Assembly: GCA_949318235.1 (NCBI GenBank)
Contig: OX439136.1
Span: 15,471,890-15,535,889, forward strand
DNA: 64,000 nt
DNA from: Ecdyonurus torrentis
Lineage: Eukaryota; Arthropoda; Insecta; Ephemeroptera; Heptageniidae
Direction of reading: 5' to 3'
The translations under genes were made by a program, and so were the position numbers. The notes beneath the pieces are model-generated. The model saw only the letters and a list, made by a program, of their open reading frames with translations. It was not told where the DNA came from and ran no database searches. Positions 13,151-24,352 of this stretch are shown piece after piece (within the stretch, counting starts at the first letter, position 1; each line of letters starts with the position of its first letter).

Positions 13151-14316
13151 AATCTAACGTAATATTATTTCCATAAGGTTATATTGATTTATATTGTATA
13201 TCTGCATAAAATTCTCGATAGGTTAATGAGCTCCCTTTTTTTAAAAATGTATTTCATAATATTATAAAAATATATAAAATAAACTAACTTGTAAGTGATG
13301 TCTATTAGTATAATAAGATGTTCACATTTATAATGTAACATTACAATAACATTACTCATTCACTTCGGGTTGATTTGACAATAAAATATATAGAGTAAGG
13401 AGTTTATAATTTATGGCGTGATTCGTCACGGCTCTTGGCGATAAAACATTGCAGTCAGAACACTTCCGTGCATCATCAATTTATTTTGTCGAAATACACT
13501 GGGAAAAAAAAAAAAAAAAAAAACTATATTCACTCATGTTTTGTATTTCTGGTGTAGAGAAAAATAAAATTAAAGATTATACTATAACATTTGATCATTT
13601 GTGACAACTTTTACTCTACTAGAAGAGTCAAAATAAAACACTCACGTTTTTTTTTTTTTTTTTTTTTTTTTCTTCTTTTTTTTCTTCCAGTGTACCTGCA
13701 TAAAGAAATAAGGGCATGAAGATGTGCATATGAGGAAAATAAAAATGTCATGTTGTACCAGTTCAATACGTAGGTTTTAAAGAGGAAAATATTTAGCATA
13801 TTATAACGATTAACATTTTTTTTCCCCGCATTATATTGTCTTTGAATATTATGTAGTTAATTATAAATAAATGTCTTCCTTTAACATTATGTTATTATAT
13901 TGTTTTCAGAATTAAAAGCGATGTAATTATAACTATGATTTATTAAATATATACTTACATCATTGTGTACATATTAAATATTTGTTAAAAATATGTTTCT
14001 GATGTAAATTTTTATATCATTGGTGATATTTTAATATAAAAAAGTGAATTGCTCACGTAGAATATTAGTGGATTTTTTTTTTTAATTTTTTTTTTACCAT
14101 TAATTATGGTCAAGGCTGAAAATGAGGTACTGCTGCTGGGATTTTACTAAAATTTGTGTATAACGGCAGAATAATCTGATTATTATTATTATTCGTTTTT
14201 TTTTAATGTGTACGTATGTTGATACTAAAGGGTATGATACGAATCCAAAAAAGAATATAAATATATTATATAAAAAACATTATCGAGAGTAGTATAATGA
14301 AATACTATATGAAATC

Positions 14317-14319
<3 letters not shown>

Positions 14320-14377
<58 letters not shown>
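14320..14377. repeat. (TC)n microsatellite, 58 bases
   Basis: Perfect array between unrelated AT-rich flanks. Confidence 0.95.
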
Positions 14378-14380
<3 letters not shown>

Positions 14381-15859
14381 ATATGCGCCGATCCATTCTT
14401 TTTTTTCTGTACCGTACCTAATGGTCACGTGTCCTGAAACTTTATCATTGTTGCTGATTCCAATAACTTTCAATTAAATTAAAAAAATTATGGGGGCCAA
14501 ATTTATAGTTACAAAGATACGGCCCTTAAAAAACTGTACTGTCCAACAAAAAATTACTAAAGTTTTTCAACCTATATTAAGATTAAAAATTGAGTTCTGA
14601 AAACGATACAATAGACGTTCATGATATAAAAGTTTATGGTCACTCATTTATACTATGCAAAGACATGAAAAAATTTGCATAGTAACAAATATATTTTAAG
14701 AAGACGCTGACGTTAGATATATATATAAAATTCTAATAACCTACTTTTATGTAGACAAACTCCGCAAGCAAAAATCACTACTACTTAATGAGTGGTTATA
14801 TAGTTTTGTGTCGATTTTTTTTTAAATACTAGTTTTTGTTGATAAAATTACAGTAAACTATTGAACCAATTTTTTAACACTTTTTTTTTTTTTTTTTTTT
14901 TTTTTTTTGCCTATCGTTTTCAATCTAATTTTCCGTAACCTTAAAATAAGAAGAAAAAAATTGTAATTGCCAGCACGATGCCTGTTTTTATATAGTTTTT
15001 CCAAGACTCTTGTGTGGTCTCATACATTTTATACAGATTTTTTTGTTTTAAATACCATTTCTTTATTATTATTATTTTATTCATTTTTTTGGCAAGGTAC
15101 ATAACAAAATACTTTTAGGCAGAGTTTTTGCAATATGTATAGTTGTCGAATGAGTTATTTGTCTACTGTACAGTACATAAATATAACCAAAGTTTTTTTT
15201 TTTTTTTTTTTTTTTTTGTTAAGCGTTTAGCAAAAAATATAGAGTTTAGAATTTGTGGTTTTTGATCGTATAAAAATTTAGGTTACTTCATTTTTCTTGC
15301 TCCCACACATATTTAAAGAAAGAAAGAAAAGGAAAAAAGAAGAAAAAAAAAAAAAACTGAAAAGTTCAAATTGATTGATAAATAATAATTTCCTATATAT
15401 ATAATTTGTATAAACAAATAAAGTAATTAATATAATTACTATTGATTTAAACTACACCCACATGAAAACAAATAATTGAGTGCTTTTCTCGCACCCATAA
15501 TGCAGTCATATCTGAAGAGATCAAAAAGCAATAACAGTTTTTTTTTTTTTTTTTTTTTTTAATGACCACTCTCCAAATTTGTATAATCAGCATCAATGTT
15601 ATTGGTTTCATATAGAACTTTACATTGAGTGATTTGTTTTTCACCCACACATACAGCAAATTATTTTAAAAACAATTCTGACAACATGAGAAATCATCAA
15701 AGATTTAAACCTTGATGAGAAATAATATAATTGATTTTTAATATAATAACTATTGAGGATCTATAATAATTTTGTATCGATTTTTTTTTTTGATGTGCAC
15801 AGGTGTGTGCTCAAGGTCAATTTGTTGGGCATTGATCTCTACATCACACACACTCTTAT

Positions 15860-15887
15860 ACACACACACACACACACACACACACAA
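15860..15887. repeat. (AC)n microsatellite, 28 bases
   Basis: Perfect CA array flanked by shorter CACACA stretches. Confidence 0.95.
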
Positions 15888-16586
15888 ATACACACATGTG
15901 ATGTGAGCGAGTGGGCTTACTTCTGGACCACGCCTCGGTTTTAGTTCTCGCAAAATATTCATCACAAACCAGCCGGAAATTTATGTACTGTACTATAGTA
16001 TATAAATTTTCATTCATTGTGAATTAGTAGATATAAACAATGCATATAATGCGATAGTTTTGAAATATTGTAAATTTGACAACATTGTGTTTTAATATTC
16101 AATTTTGTAGTACATAACATAACAATTTATGTATAAAATTTAAACTTTCATAATATGTACATTTGTAGTTGTAATATACATTTAAGTCGGTTCACACAGA
16201 ATAATACTAACATTGCGAAATAAATTTAATTGTATAAAATTTAGATGATTTTACATTGCGATTGTATGCTATTTTACTGCATGCTGAAAATTTTGCTGCA
16301 TGAACATCAGTATCTTCTTACTTTAGTGCATTAGAATATATTTCATTGTTTAAAACTAGGTGATTAAATTTGTTTTTCCAATTCAGCAAATAATTTAATC
16401 AAGAAGTTTACAGTAATGAAAAAAAATAACAATAATAATACACATCTTGAATTGTATCAGTAATTTGCATTTTCAGAAACAAAAAATCATTGAGCATGGG
16501 CAAAATTAAATCCGTATTAATTATGCTACTTTGTTTCCAGCAATATTTGTTGTTTTTGTTGATTTGTTGGGATTAGTTTGTTGTTA

Positions 16587-16669
16587 AATTTGTTACAACT
16601 TTGCGCAGCAAATTATGAAATAGTTTTCAAAGGGAAAAATTATTTTGCTGCGCAAAGTTGTAACAAATT
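16587..16669. repeat. Perfect hairpin, about 26-base arms
   Basis: AATTTGTTACAACTTTGCGC followed by AGCAAA is repeated as its exact complement at 16644-16669, around a loop of about 31 bases. Arms this long in DNA this AT-rich are not expected by chance. It is likely a small MITE or foldback element. Confidence 0.7.
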
Positions 16670-17702
16670 AAAAAATATGCGTGAATACATTATTCAAAAT
16701 AATTTATGCTATTCTGCATTATAGCTATGCCACATTGCATATTTGTTACGTTGCATTTATGCTATTCCAATTTAGTAATATTTATGCTAAAATTACATAA
16801 ATGTTGCATAAATTATATAATTTCTTTTTATACGCGAGGAAAGTTATAAATAAACTGTGTGAAAATGTATGATAACTACTTTTTGATTGAAGTTCTGAAA
16901 AAATTTCTACTTGTAAAATTATAAAATTACAGTTAAAAGTAAGTGCATAAAAATTCATGGTAAAATTTGCAGTAGACCAAAACCTAATTACACTATTATA
17001 ATGTATTTTATTTAAAGAAAAAAAAACTTTTTGTTCTCTTTTTCTATATGGGGGCATCCTCTTTAAACTTTCTCAAAATTCATTATTTTACTATAAATAA
17101 TTTTGATAAAACACAAAAACCGCAAGTTTAAATATTACCTTGCGAATATCTATTGTTTATTATGTTTTCACGCAAAAGTTCACATTTTTTTTTATTTAAC
17201 ATTACGTTTTGACAAGCAGGAAATTTAAATTTGTGGTGAAAATGAAAGTGTGTTATTATATTTTTATTTTTAACGCTAAAACGTGACATCGCAAAATATT
17301 TACATTTTTGAATAAAATTTTCGCAAACAATAATGTTTAAAAAAAAATGTGTGTAATAATAAGTATATTATACATTGTATATTATATACATATAGAAGTA
17401 ATGTGCAGTACAGTATATAATATAAGAAAGCGTTACTAATAAGGGTGGATAAAGAAAGTGTTTATAATTAAATTGGCTTCAAACGTAAATTTCACGTATA
17501 ATATTTGGTTGTATTGTTTATAATAAAAACGCATGAAATTACGTTATTATTTAGCATATAAATGAACTTTGATATTTCAATTTTACATTTTTTTCGTTCA
17601 ATTTCATTTTTATAGCTATTTTTAATTTATTCGTCGTAGAAAAAAAAAATTACATACATTACTTCATGTGTATGCTGGTTATGGTTAGTAAGATATTTAG
17701 GC

Positions 17703-17741
<39 letters not shown>

Positions 17742-19040
17742 AGCTACCGTCAAGTGAGGTGACTTTGCCCAAATTTTCAATAACTATTAACTCTCTAACT
17801 AAAGCTCGAAACAAAAACTATATTAAAGTAAAGCTTGATTTTTGCGCTATCTACGAGTTTATGTTTCTATGAGCAAAAGTTAGGGAGTAAAAATAATTGT
17901 TGATTTTTTTTTTTTATCAAAATCACCCCTATTGAAGGTACCTCAAACATTGTAAAAATCTACTTATTGGCTAAATATTATTGCAATATTATTGCATGGC
18001 TCTATGTAAGACGAAGATTCAGGTAATATATGACTGAAAAAGCCGTGTATGCACTTATACAGTACAAGCTATATATTTATTTTATTTATTTATTTTTGTT
18101 ACAATCAGTGGCATAAAAGCATTATCACGTCAACTTATAATTAACTTAACATCTATAGATTTAAAATTAACATATTGCTATGAAAAATAAATCCTAGTAC
18201 GTCTATTTATTATTACATACTAAACAAACATAATCAATAAATCTGCAATATATAATTTTTGTTTAATATTCATTACTGTATTTTAATTTAAAAAAAAGAG
18301 TATACTGTAGATGAGAGGGAGATAAAATTATCACATGCAAATTCGTTTAATATGAAAACTTTATTTTCTCTATAATTCTGATTATTATGGTGGTTAAAAA
18401 TAAAATTTCTATAATAATATACAATTCTACATTCTGGAACATTACATTCATTGCGACATCATGTACTACTGCAGTGTAATAATATTACATCATATCGTCC
18501 AGCGTAAGTGAAGTTATTTATTATTTAAAATGCCATATTATATATAATACTATATGCGCAAGGGTTACAATTTTTTTTACGATCTTATATACTTGATGTT
18601 CGTTTCTTAATAATTTATTACTTTTTACATTAGACAAGATTACTTCTTCAAACTATCATATATTTTTTGTCTTGTCGTATAGAGATAAGGTACTAAGAAA
18701 TGTAAATAAGACTTTATTTGTATACGTTTTATTTCTTATATTTTTTTTCTTTAAGAGTGTTATTTGAAAGGTCAATGATAATATAAGAACATGGTGTACA
18801 TAGTAGTAATCTAGGGATTGTGGACCGTAGTCTGAAGAGCTGATTATGGCTTCAATTCAAAGAATTTGTTGCACTTTTTTATTTAGTTTATAATTTTAAT
18901 AAGCTAAATACAAATATTAATATTGATAAAAATAATAATAACGAAAATAAAGAAAAATTATTTTTTTTTTTACAATTTTTTAAGTTATCCATAATTATAC
19001 TGAAACCGTCTAAATGAAAAGCCATTCTGATAGGAATTAA

Positions 19041-19042
<2 letters not shown>

Positions 19043-19095
<53 letters not shown>
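19043..19095. repeat. (TC)n microsatellite, 53 bases
   Basis: Perfect TC array. Confidence 0.95.
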
Positions 19096-19096
<1 letters not shown>

Positions 19097-19436
19097 ACTC
19101 TAATTTCACCTTCCGATATTAACATTGTATTTCCTCTAAAAGAAAAATTCGTAGAAATTTTCATTTTGCATTGTTAGTCTAGTATAATATTGATTTTTTT
19201 TTTTTTTTTTTTACAAAGATCAATATCAGAGCAAACAACTTAATTATATCACTTTTATTAAATCAATATAGTCTATTTTTCTAGTGAAATAAAATAGAAA
19301 AATGAACCAATATGTTATATAGAAGAATAACGTAGTTTAATAATATATTTCAACCAACAATTGTTATCAGATTTAAATCCATACGAATGTAAAAAAAGAA
19401 AAGTTACCAAAAAGAAAGAATAAAATAATAATAATA

Positions 19437-19467
<31 letters not shown>

Positions 19468-19723
19468 GGTCCATCAAAAACTATAGGTTTGCTGTTAAAA
19501 ATTTAACCTTGGCTTGGTATTGATTTAATGTTATTTTCTTTAGTGCAAAATTGTTGTCATTCTATGCTAGACCAGGTGTTAAATTAACTATGTAATTATT
19601 CCTAATTTGTCCTGTTCAATTTTCAAATTAATTTTTATATCCTGAAGCGATTTTTTTATTTATTTATTCTCGATGATTATGATGAAAATTATAGTTATTT
19701 ACAAGTGATGAATTTTGTCTCAT

Positions 19724-19757
<34 letters not shown>

Positions 19758-19866
19758 CACCACATGCTATACATATTTCCTGGGTAGTGTTTATATTTCC
19801 TTTTAGGTAACCACTCATTTCACAGTCATTTCAGGATTCAGGAGATATGGTTAAATTATTATTATT

Positions 19867-19871
<5 letters not shown>

Positions 19872-19914
<43 letters not shown>

Positions 19915-19918
19915 TACA

Positions 19919-19996
<78 letters not shown>
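19872..19996. repeat. Compound (TC)n(AC)n microsatellite, 125 bases
   Basis: About 26 bases of TC pass directly into about 100 bases of CA with two interruptions (CATACACAAAC). It is the only long CA array in the window. Confidence 0.95.
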
Positions 19997-19999
<3 letters not shown>

Positions 20000-20406
20000 T
20001 CAAATCTCGTACCCATTCATTATTATATAGTAGATCTGGAGAGACCACTAATTTGTATATATCAGCTCATCAATATAATATTTTCGTATATAAAATAACT
20101 CAGAAGAAGGTTAAAATCATAAAAAATTAAAATGTGATAAATTTCAATCCTAAGTTACTCATCTCATAATCACTTACATTCATACAATAAATTATTATTG
20201 AATAAAATGATTTTTAAATGTAATTCCTTATCGTAAATCGTTAAAACAATAAAATTCAAATGTATAAATAAACAATGAATACAAACAATATAAATATCCT
20301 CTTAACTTTTTGTTATTGTTATTGTCTGAACTGATGTAATAAATTTATGACGTCATAACAATGACAAAACATAAACAAACCCCCTCATTTTTTATTTTGT
20401 TAGTTC

Positions 20407-20410
<4 letters not shown>

Positions 20411-20449
<39 letters not shown>
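20411..20449. repeat. Poly(T) run, 39 bases
   Basis: Single-base run with no tail-like context beside it. Confidence 0.95.
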
Positions 20450-20455
<6 letters not shown>

Positions 20456-20885
20456 AGCATATTAGGTCATGCTAATGTAGCATCATGTCATGGGTAAATA
20501 AGTATCATCCATTAACTATGAAAACAAAAAGTGCATTAATGTTACTTTTTTTTGCGTGATATAGAAGAGCGAATATTATCACTGAATATATTATAAAACA
20601 AGTGTTGGAAAAAAGTGCGTGTTGTAAATTTTATGCATGATTTTTTTACATTTTGTCATTTATCATTGATATTTTTAGTATTTTGACTGTGATCCTAGAA
20701 ATTTAATTAAATAATAAAGGCGTTTTTATTTAAAAGCAATAAAAACTTAAAGGCTAACATTATAATGTAGTACGTTTTATTATTTATTTAGCTATCCATT
20801 TATTATAATAGTAATTTGAAATCTAGTGCATTATTTATCCTGTTAGTTCCATGCAGTTCTATGCACTTTATTATGCACCCATAAA

Positions 20886-20903
20886 GAGAGAGAGAGAGAG
20901 AGA
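20886..20903. repeat. (GA)9 microsatellite
   Basis: Short perfect array. Confidence 0.9.
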
Positions 20904-21146
20904 TTTATGTTAATTCGTTTTATTATTTAATAATTTATCAACCAGTTTGTAATTTAAAAAGTGATGCATTCATTTCCATTTCATATGCTTCAAGTGCACT
21001 CGTAAATAAATAAATAATAATAATGAAGTGTATAAAATTTGCTTAATTGTTTATTTATTTCTCTTCATTCATTTTTCATATAAAGATTGATGCATTATTT
21101 CATTATAAGTTACATACACTTCATATGCACTTGCATTCAAATAAAA

Positions 21147-21206
21147 AAGGCATCCTAAAAAGTACTGCCGTAGTATAAGTATGGTACTGCCTTGTAGGAC
21201 GCCTTG
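21147..21206. repeat. Short imperfect hairpin with internal direct repeat
   Basis: AAGGCATCCTAAAAAG pairs with CTTGTAGGACGCCTT with a few mismatches. GTACTGCC occurs twice in direct orientation inside the loop. It is GC-richer than its surroundings. It may be a MITE remnant; a microRNA-like stem is possible but the loop is large. Confidence 0.4.
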
Positions 21207-21439
21207 GTTAATTTCACACTTGTGTTAGTTAAAGTACATATTACTTTGTACTTGCAGGTACCATAGGTCAGGTATCGTTCTCACAGTCTTGACTTGCTTC
21301 TCAGAGGATGCTCAAGGCTGATGTGGTGACGATGTGGGAGTGTGTACACTTTCAAAAATAAAACACGTAATAACTATGTTAGCTCAATACAGCAACTTGT
21401 ATGCATGGCATCATAATTTATATAATGTACAGCGATAAT

Positions 21440-21747
21440 ACTATGTGTGCACATGACGTCATAATAAATGCGCTTCGATGCCATAATTGAGCAATGAATA
21501 ACATTGCTTAGCATAGGACAAACGTGGGGTTTCACTAATTTCTTTGGAAAATAATTATTTTTTTTTTTCATTATTTTTTTTCTTGCATACTTGAAAATCT
21601 ATTTAAATTTTTAAACAGCATCAATGATCTCAAAAAAATTACCAAGTATTTTTAAACTGGCAAAATGTGTAATTTTTTCATACTAGTCCATGTTATTTAC
21701 TACTCACTTATGGCGTTGACGTTTACATGAATGCGACCACCCTATAA
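21440..21747 (+). mobile_element. MITE family A, copy 3
   Basis: It begins TGTGTGCACATGACGTCATA and ends GCGACCACCCTATA. The body matches copies 1 and 2, including AACATTGCTTAGCATAGGAC and TTTTTAAACTGGCAAAATG. The left TIR is less well kept than the right. Confidence 0.65.
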
Positions 21748-21754
21748 ATAGATT

Positions 21755-21910
21755 CAGCATATTTATTACAAAATAGCAACATTTGTGCTCTACAATATAG
21801 AAATTGTTCAATGTAACATAAATTACGTAATTTATTATTTCAGTGTACTATGGTTGAACCAATGGTTAAATTGTTGCACATTTTCCAGACATGATACACA
21901 ATTTATGTAG
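21755..21910. repeat. Dispersed AT-rich family R, partial copy
   Basis: ACATAAATTACGTAATTTAT matches the right end of family R. It directly follows MITE A copy 3, as if A had inserted into or next to it. Confidence 0.4.
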
Positions 21911-22008
21911 CTGTTTTTAACCATACGTATAGCCATATTGTTGGCTTACAATTATGGCCAAGATTCATGTAGTAGGGTTGAAAAAGCTCTATAATGAGCC
22001 TTAAATAA

Positions 22009-22215
22009 AATATCAGAAAGAGACTGGATTTTTAGGAGAAATAAAAATTACGCCTGTAAGTTAGATAGGTAGGCTTTTTGCTCCACAATCTATATTTTGT
22101 GTATTTATTAAAAAAATGCAGACAAGTAGAAAAACAACAACTTTATTGTCACACTCGCATACAAGTTACAAATTCACCATTTTTACCTGCAAATCTGGGC
22201 TCTGTAGAATATTAT
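22009..22215. mobile_element. MITE family H, copy 2
   Basis: It matches copy 1 at AAAGAGACTGGATTTTTAGG, ATTACGCCTGTAAGTTAGAT and TAGGCTTTTTGCTCCACAAT, then again at CACCATTTTTACCTGCAAAT. The right terminus is degraded. An open frame across it is an accident of the repeat. Confidence 0.55.
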
Positions 22216-23725
22216 GTTAATCTTATTAATAGCAGTAATATTACTGTCTTATTTGATCTGCTTTCTTGATTTAATATAAACGTGGTATATATTCGTAGTA
22301 TGCGCAAAATAATAATAATAATAAAAAACGGATAAATTTGAAACCGAATATGACAATATAGGAAACATTTTAGAATATTTTTATTCAAAATATGACATCA
22401 CATCAGCCAATTAAATAAAAACAAATAATTATATCCCCAACTCCGTTTTTTTTTATATTTATTATTATACACGCATTGGAAGATCAAAGGAAAAAAATTT
22501 TTTTTTCGTTTGAAATTTGTTTATTTATATACGTCTCTTCTATTGACAGAAACAAATTAGAAGTATTAGTAATATTGACATCTCTTAACGAAACTGAAAA
22601 CTCATTAAAATATTCTAGAAAGACCATTAAGTTAATTAAGAATAATATTAAAAATATTATCTACGTATAATTTAGCTTTATAATGTTATTGTCATTAGGG
22701 AAACAGTATGTATTAAAAAATAATGAAAAAAACAAATTATTATTTTTGCGATTGCGTGGAAACTTTTCTTTCGTATTTTATTATTGTTATTTTTTTATTT
22801 CTATTAACAAAGGTCAAGTTCAAAGAGTAAAAAAATAAAAAGGTCAGAGCCACACCCAATTTTTTTCTCATTTGCAAATGTATATTTTTGTTTTTTGGCA
22901 AGGAATAAATAATAGTATTTCAAACTTGTTCCATTATTTTTTTAACTACATTTTTATTTTTAAACAAAATTTTGTTTTAATATTAATTTTTGTGAAATGT
23001 ATTGAGCGGAATCTCAAAATTTTATAACTTGTTTCACTTGTTGAAGTTATTTCTGAAAAGTACGTTAGATGGCAGGTTTGTCTTGTTTGCAATGCCACCT
23101 GGTGAATGAGATACGTAACTTTTACAGGTTTAAAATGTACTTACATTTAATTTCATAAAAGCTTTTATTAAATAAAGATAACTTTTTTTTTAATTATTAA
23201 TTAAATAATTGCATTAAGCATGAGTCACTTCAAGGTGACTTACAAAGACAAAGTAAAATATTGATATAGTACAATTTAATTTATATGTTTGTTAATATCA
23301 ATTGTACCGACCTGTACTCGATAATTTATAATTATATATTATATAGCAATTATCACTCAGCTTTGATTTTTCAAAAAAAGGACGAGAATACATAAATAGT
23401 TTTATTGAAAACATAGTCTAAATGTAATTTATAGAAATTTATATTTTTCATGTAATACAACTAAAAAATAATACTATAAGTTATTAACTTACTATAATAG
23501 ATTAATAAGTCGAGAATAAAATTAATAGTAAATAAATAACAATAAATAGTCATATTAAGGTCTTAAGATATTTAAGACCTTTAGAGTACTCTAAGTAATA
23601 TTTATTTATGAAGAAAAAAAAATGAAAAAAAAAATTAAATTTTTAATTCCATAGTTTTGTGATAATGTATAAATACTGAAACTGAAAATATGTTCAACTA
23701 ATAATTGTGCTCTTTTTTCTGTTTT

Positions 23726-23729
23726 AGGT
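23726..23729 (+). promoter_or_regulatory. Candidate recursive splice site (ratchet point) 2
   Basis: TGCTCTTTTTTCTGTTTTAG|GTGAGTACC nearly repeats ratchet 1: the last eight acceptor bases and the first nine donor bases are identical. A branch-like AACTAAT sits about 28 bases upstream, at the same spacing as in ratchet 1. The surrounding sequence is otherwise different, so this is not a simple duplicated repeat. Confidence 0.6.
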
Positions 23730-23805
23730 GAGTACCCTTTTTTCTTCCTCTCGACAATGATGCAATCATAATTGTGATCAGTGCTAAGTAGCATCAACAT
23801 ATTTT
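23728..23805 (+). other. Possible recursive-splice (poison) exon, 78 bases
   Basis: It is bounded by the ratchet acceptor at 23727 and the donor TTTTGTAAGTACAG at 23806. All three frames hit a stop (TGA at the start in phase 2, TGA after ten codons in phase 0, TAA at the fifteenth codon in phase 1). Inclusion would truncate the protein, which is the usual property of a recursive-splice exon that marks aberrant transcripts for decay. No transcript evidence is available here. Confidence 0.4.
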
Positions 23806-23882
23806 GTAAGTACAGTACATTGCGCTTAGATCTACAGGATATCATAAATCATTGCAATTCAATTTGGTTAATGTGAACAAAT

Positions 23883-24048
23883 TCAATTGGCTTCATGCCC
23901 ATGTAAAAAGAGACCGCGTTCCATTGGGTGTATGCATTCATTATTGGTGTTCCTTTGAACTTCCGGTTCCTCCATTAGGTATGCATTGGTGTTCCACAAG
24001 TCATCCACTTCAGCAAAATATAAAATGAATCCATCAATGTTCGTCATA
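23883..24048 (-). CDS. Exon-like open frame on the minus strand, unrecognised
   Basis: On the minus strand a strong acceptor (TTTTTTCTTTCATTTACAG) abuts T-ATG ACG AAC and an open frame of about 54 codons ending in TGA at 23883. The encoded sequence includes GFILYFAEVDDLWNTNAYLM and ends HPMERGLFLHGHEAN; composition is balanced, unlike the AT-driven shadow frames nearby. The DNA word GGAACACCAAT occurs twice inside, followed both times by an ATGCATAC word, so part of it is an internal duplication. It could be a last exon of an antisense gene, a decayed transposon fragment, or chance. It lies only 78 bases from the recursive-splice exon at 23728-23805. Confidence 0.25.
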
Positions 24049-24227
24049 CTGTAAATGAAAGAAAAAAATATCCAAATATCGTACATCTAAGAAAATCATA
24101 TTATGGTGATTCAATATAAGTTTTTATCTGTAGCTTAATGGACTGATCATGTGGAGCAATATACTTATATATAGTAGTATTGTGCAATAATATTAATCGC
24201 ATGACATTTTATTGATTTTTAGAGTCA

Positions 24228-24352
24228 CTTTCACGAGACATAAAATCAGGGGACGTATGTTCACCTCATGACAAACACAAATTTGGACCCGTAGGTACAA
24301 ATTGAACGCCAAGTGAAATTAATGTCTTCGGATTCTATGTCTCATGAAGATC
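24228..24352. repeat. Possible degraded inverted-repeat element
   Basis: CTTTCACGAGACATAAAATC at the left is an imperfect inverted match to GATTCTATGTCTCATGAAG at the right. The interior is GC-richer (GGGGACGTATGTTCACCTC) than the flanks. Single copy here. Confidence 0.35.

Larger units (their letters stand above)
13151..19042. other. Non-coding, intron-like
   Basis: Contains poly-T/poly-A runs, TC and AC arrays and the hairpin at 16587. A denser patch at 13410-13500 (GCGTGATTCGTCACGGCTCT) and another at 15895-15950 (GGACCACGCCTCGG) have no coding support. Confidence 0.5.
19997..23720. other. Non-coding, intron-like
   Basis: Holds MITE A copy 3, family R remnant, MITE H copy 2 and the hairpin at 21147. 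TGACGTCA at 20348 lies outside any recognised repeat. TTTCCTTTTAG|GTAACC at 19806 just before this block is a weak ratchet-like junction. Confidence 0.5.

Noticed and set aside
19786..19812. TTTATATTTCCTTTTAG|GTAACC as another ratchet point
   Set aside because: The donor half (GTAACC) lacks G at +5 and there is no clear branch motif. Kept only as a weak similarity.
22078..22269. 63-codon plus-strand frame
   Set aside because: It starts inside MITE H copy 2 and follows the repeat sequence.
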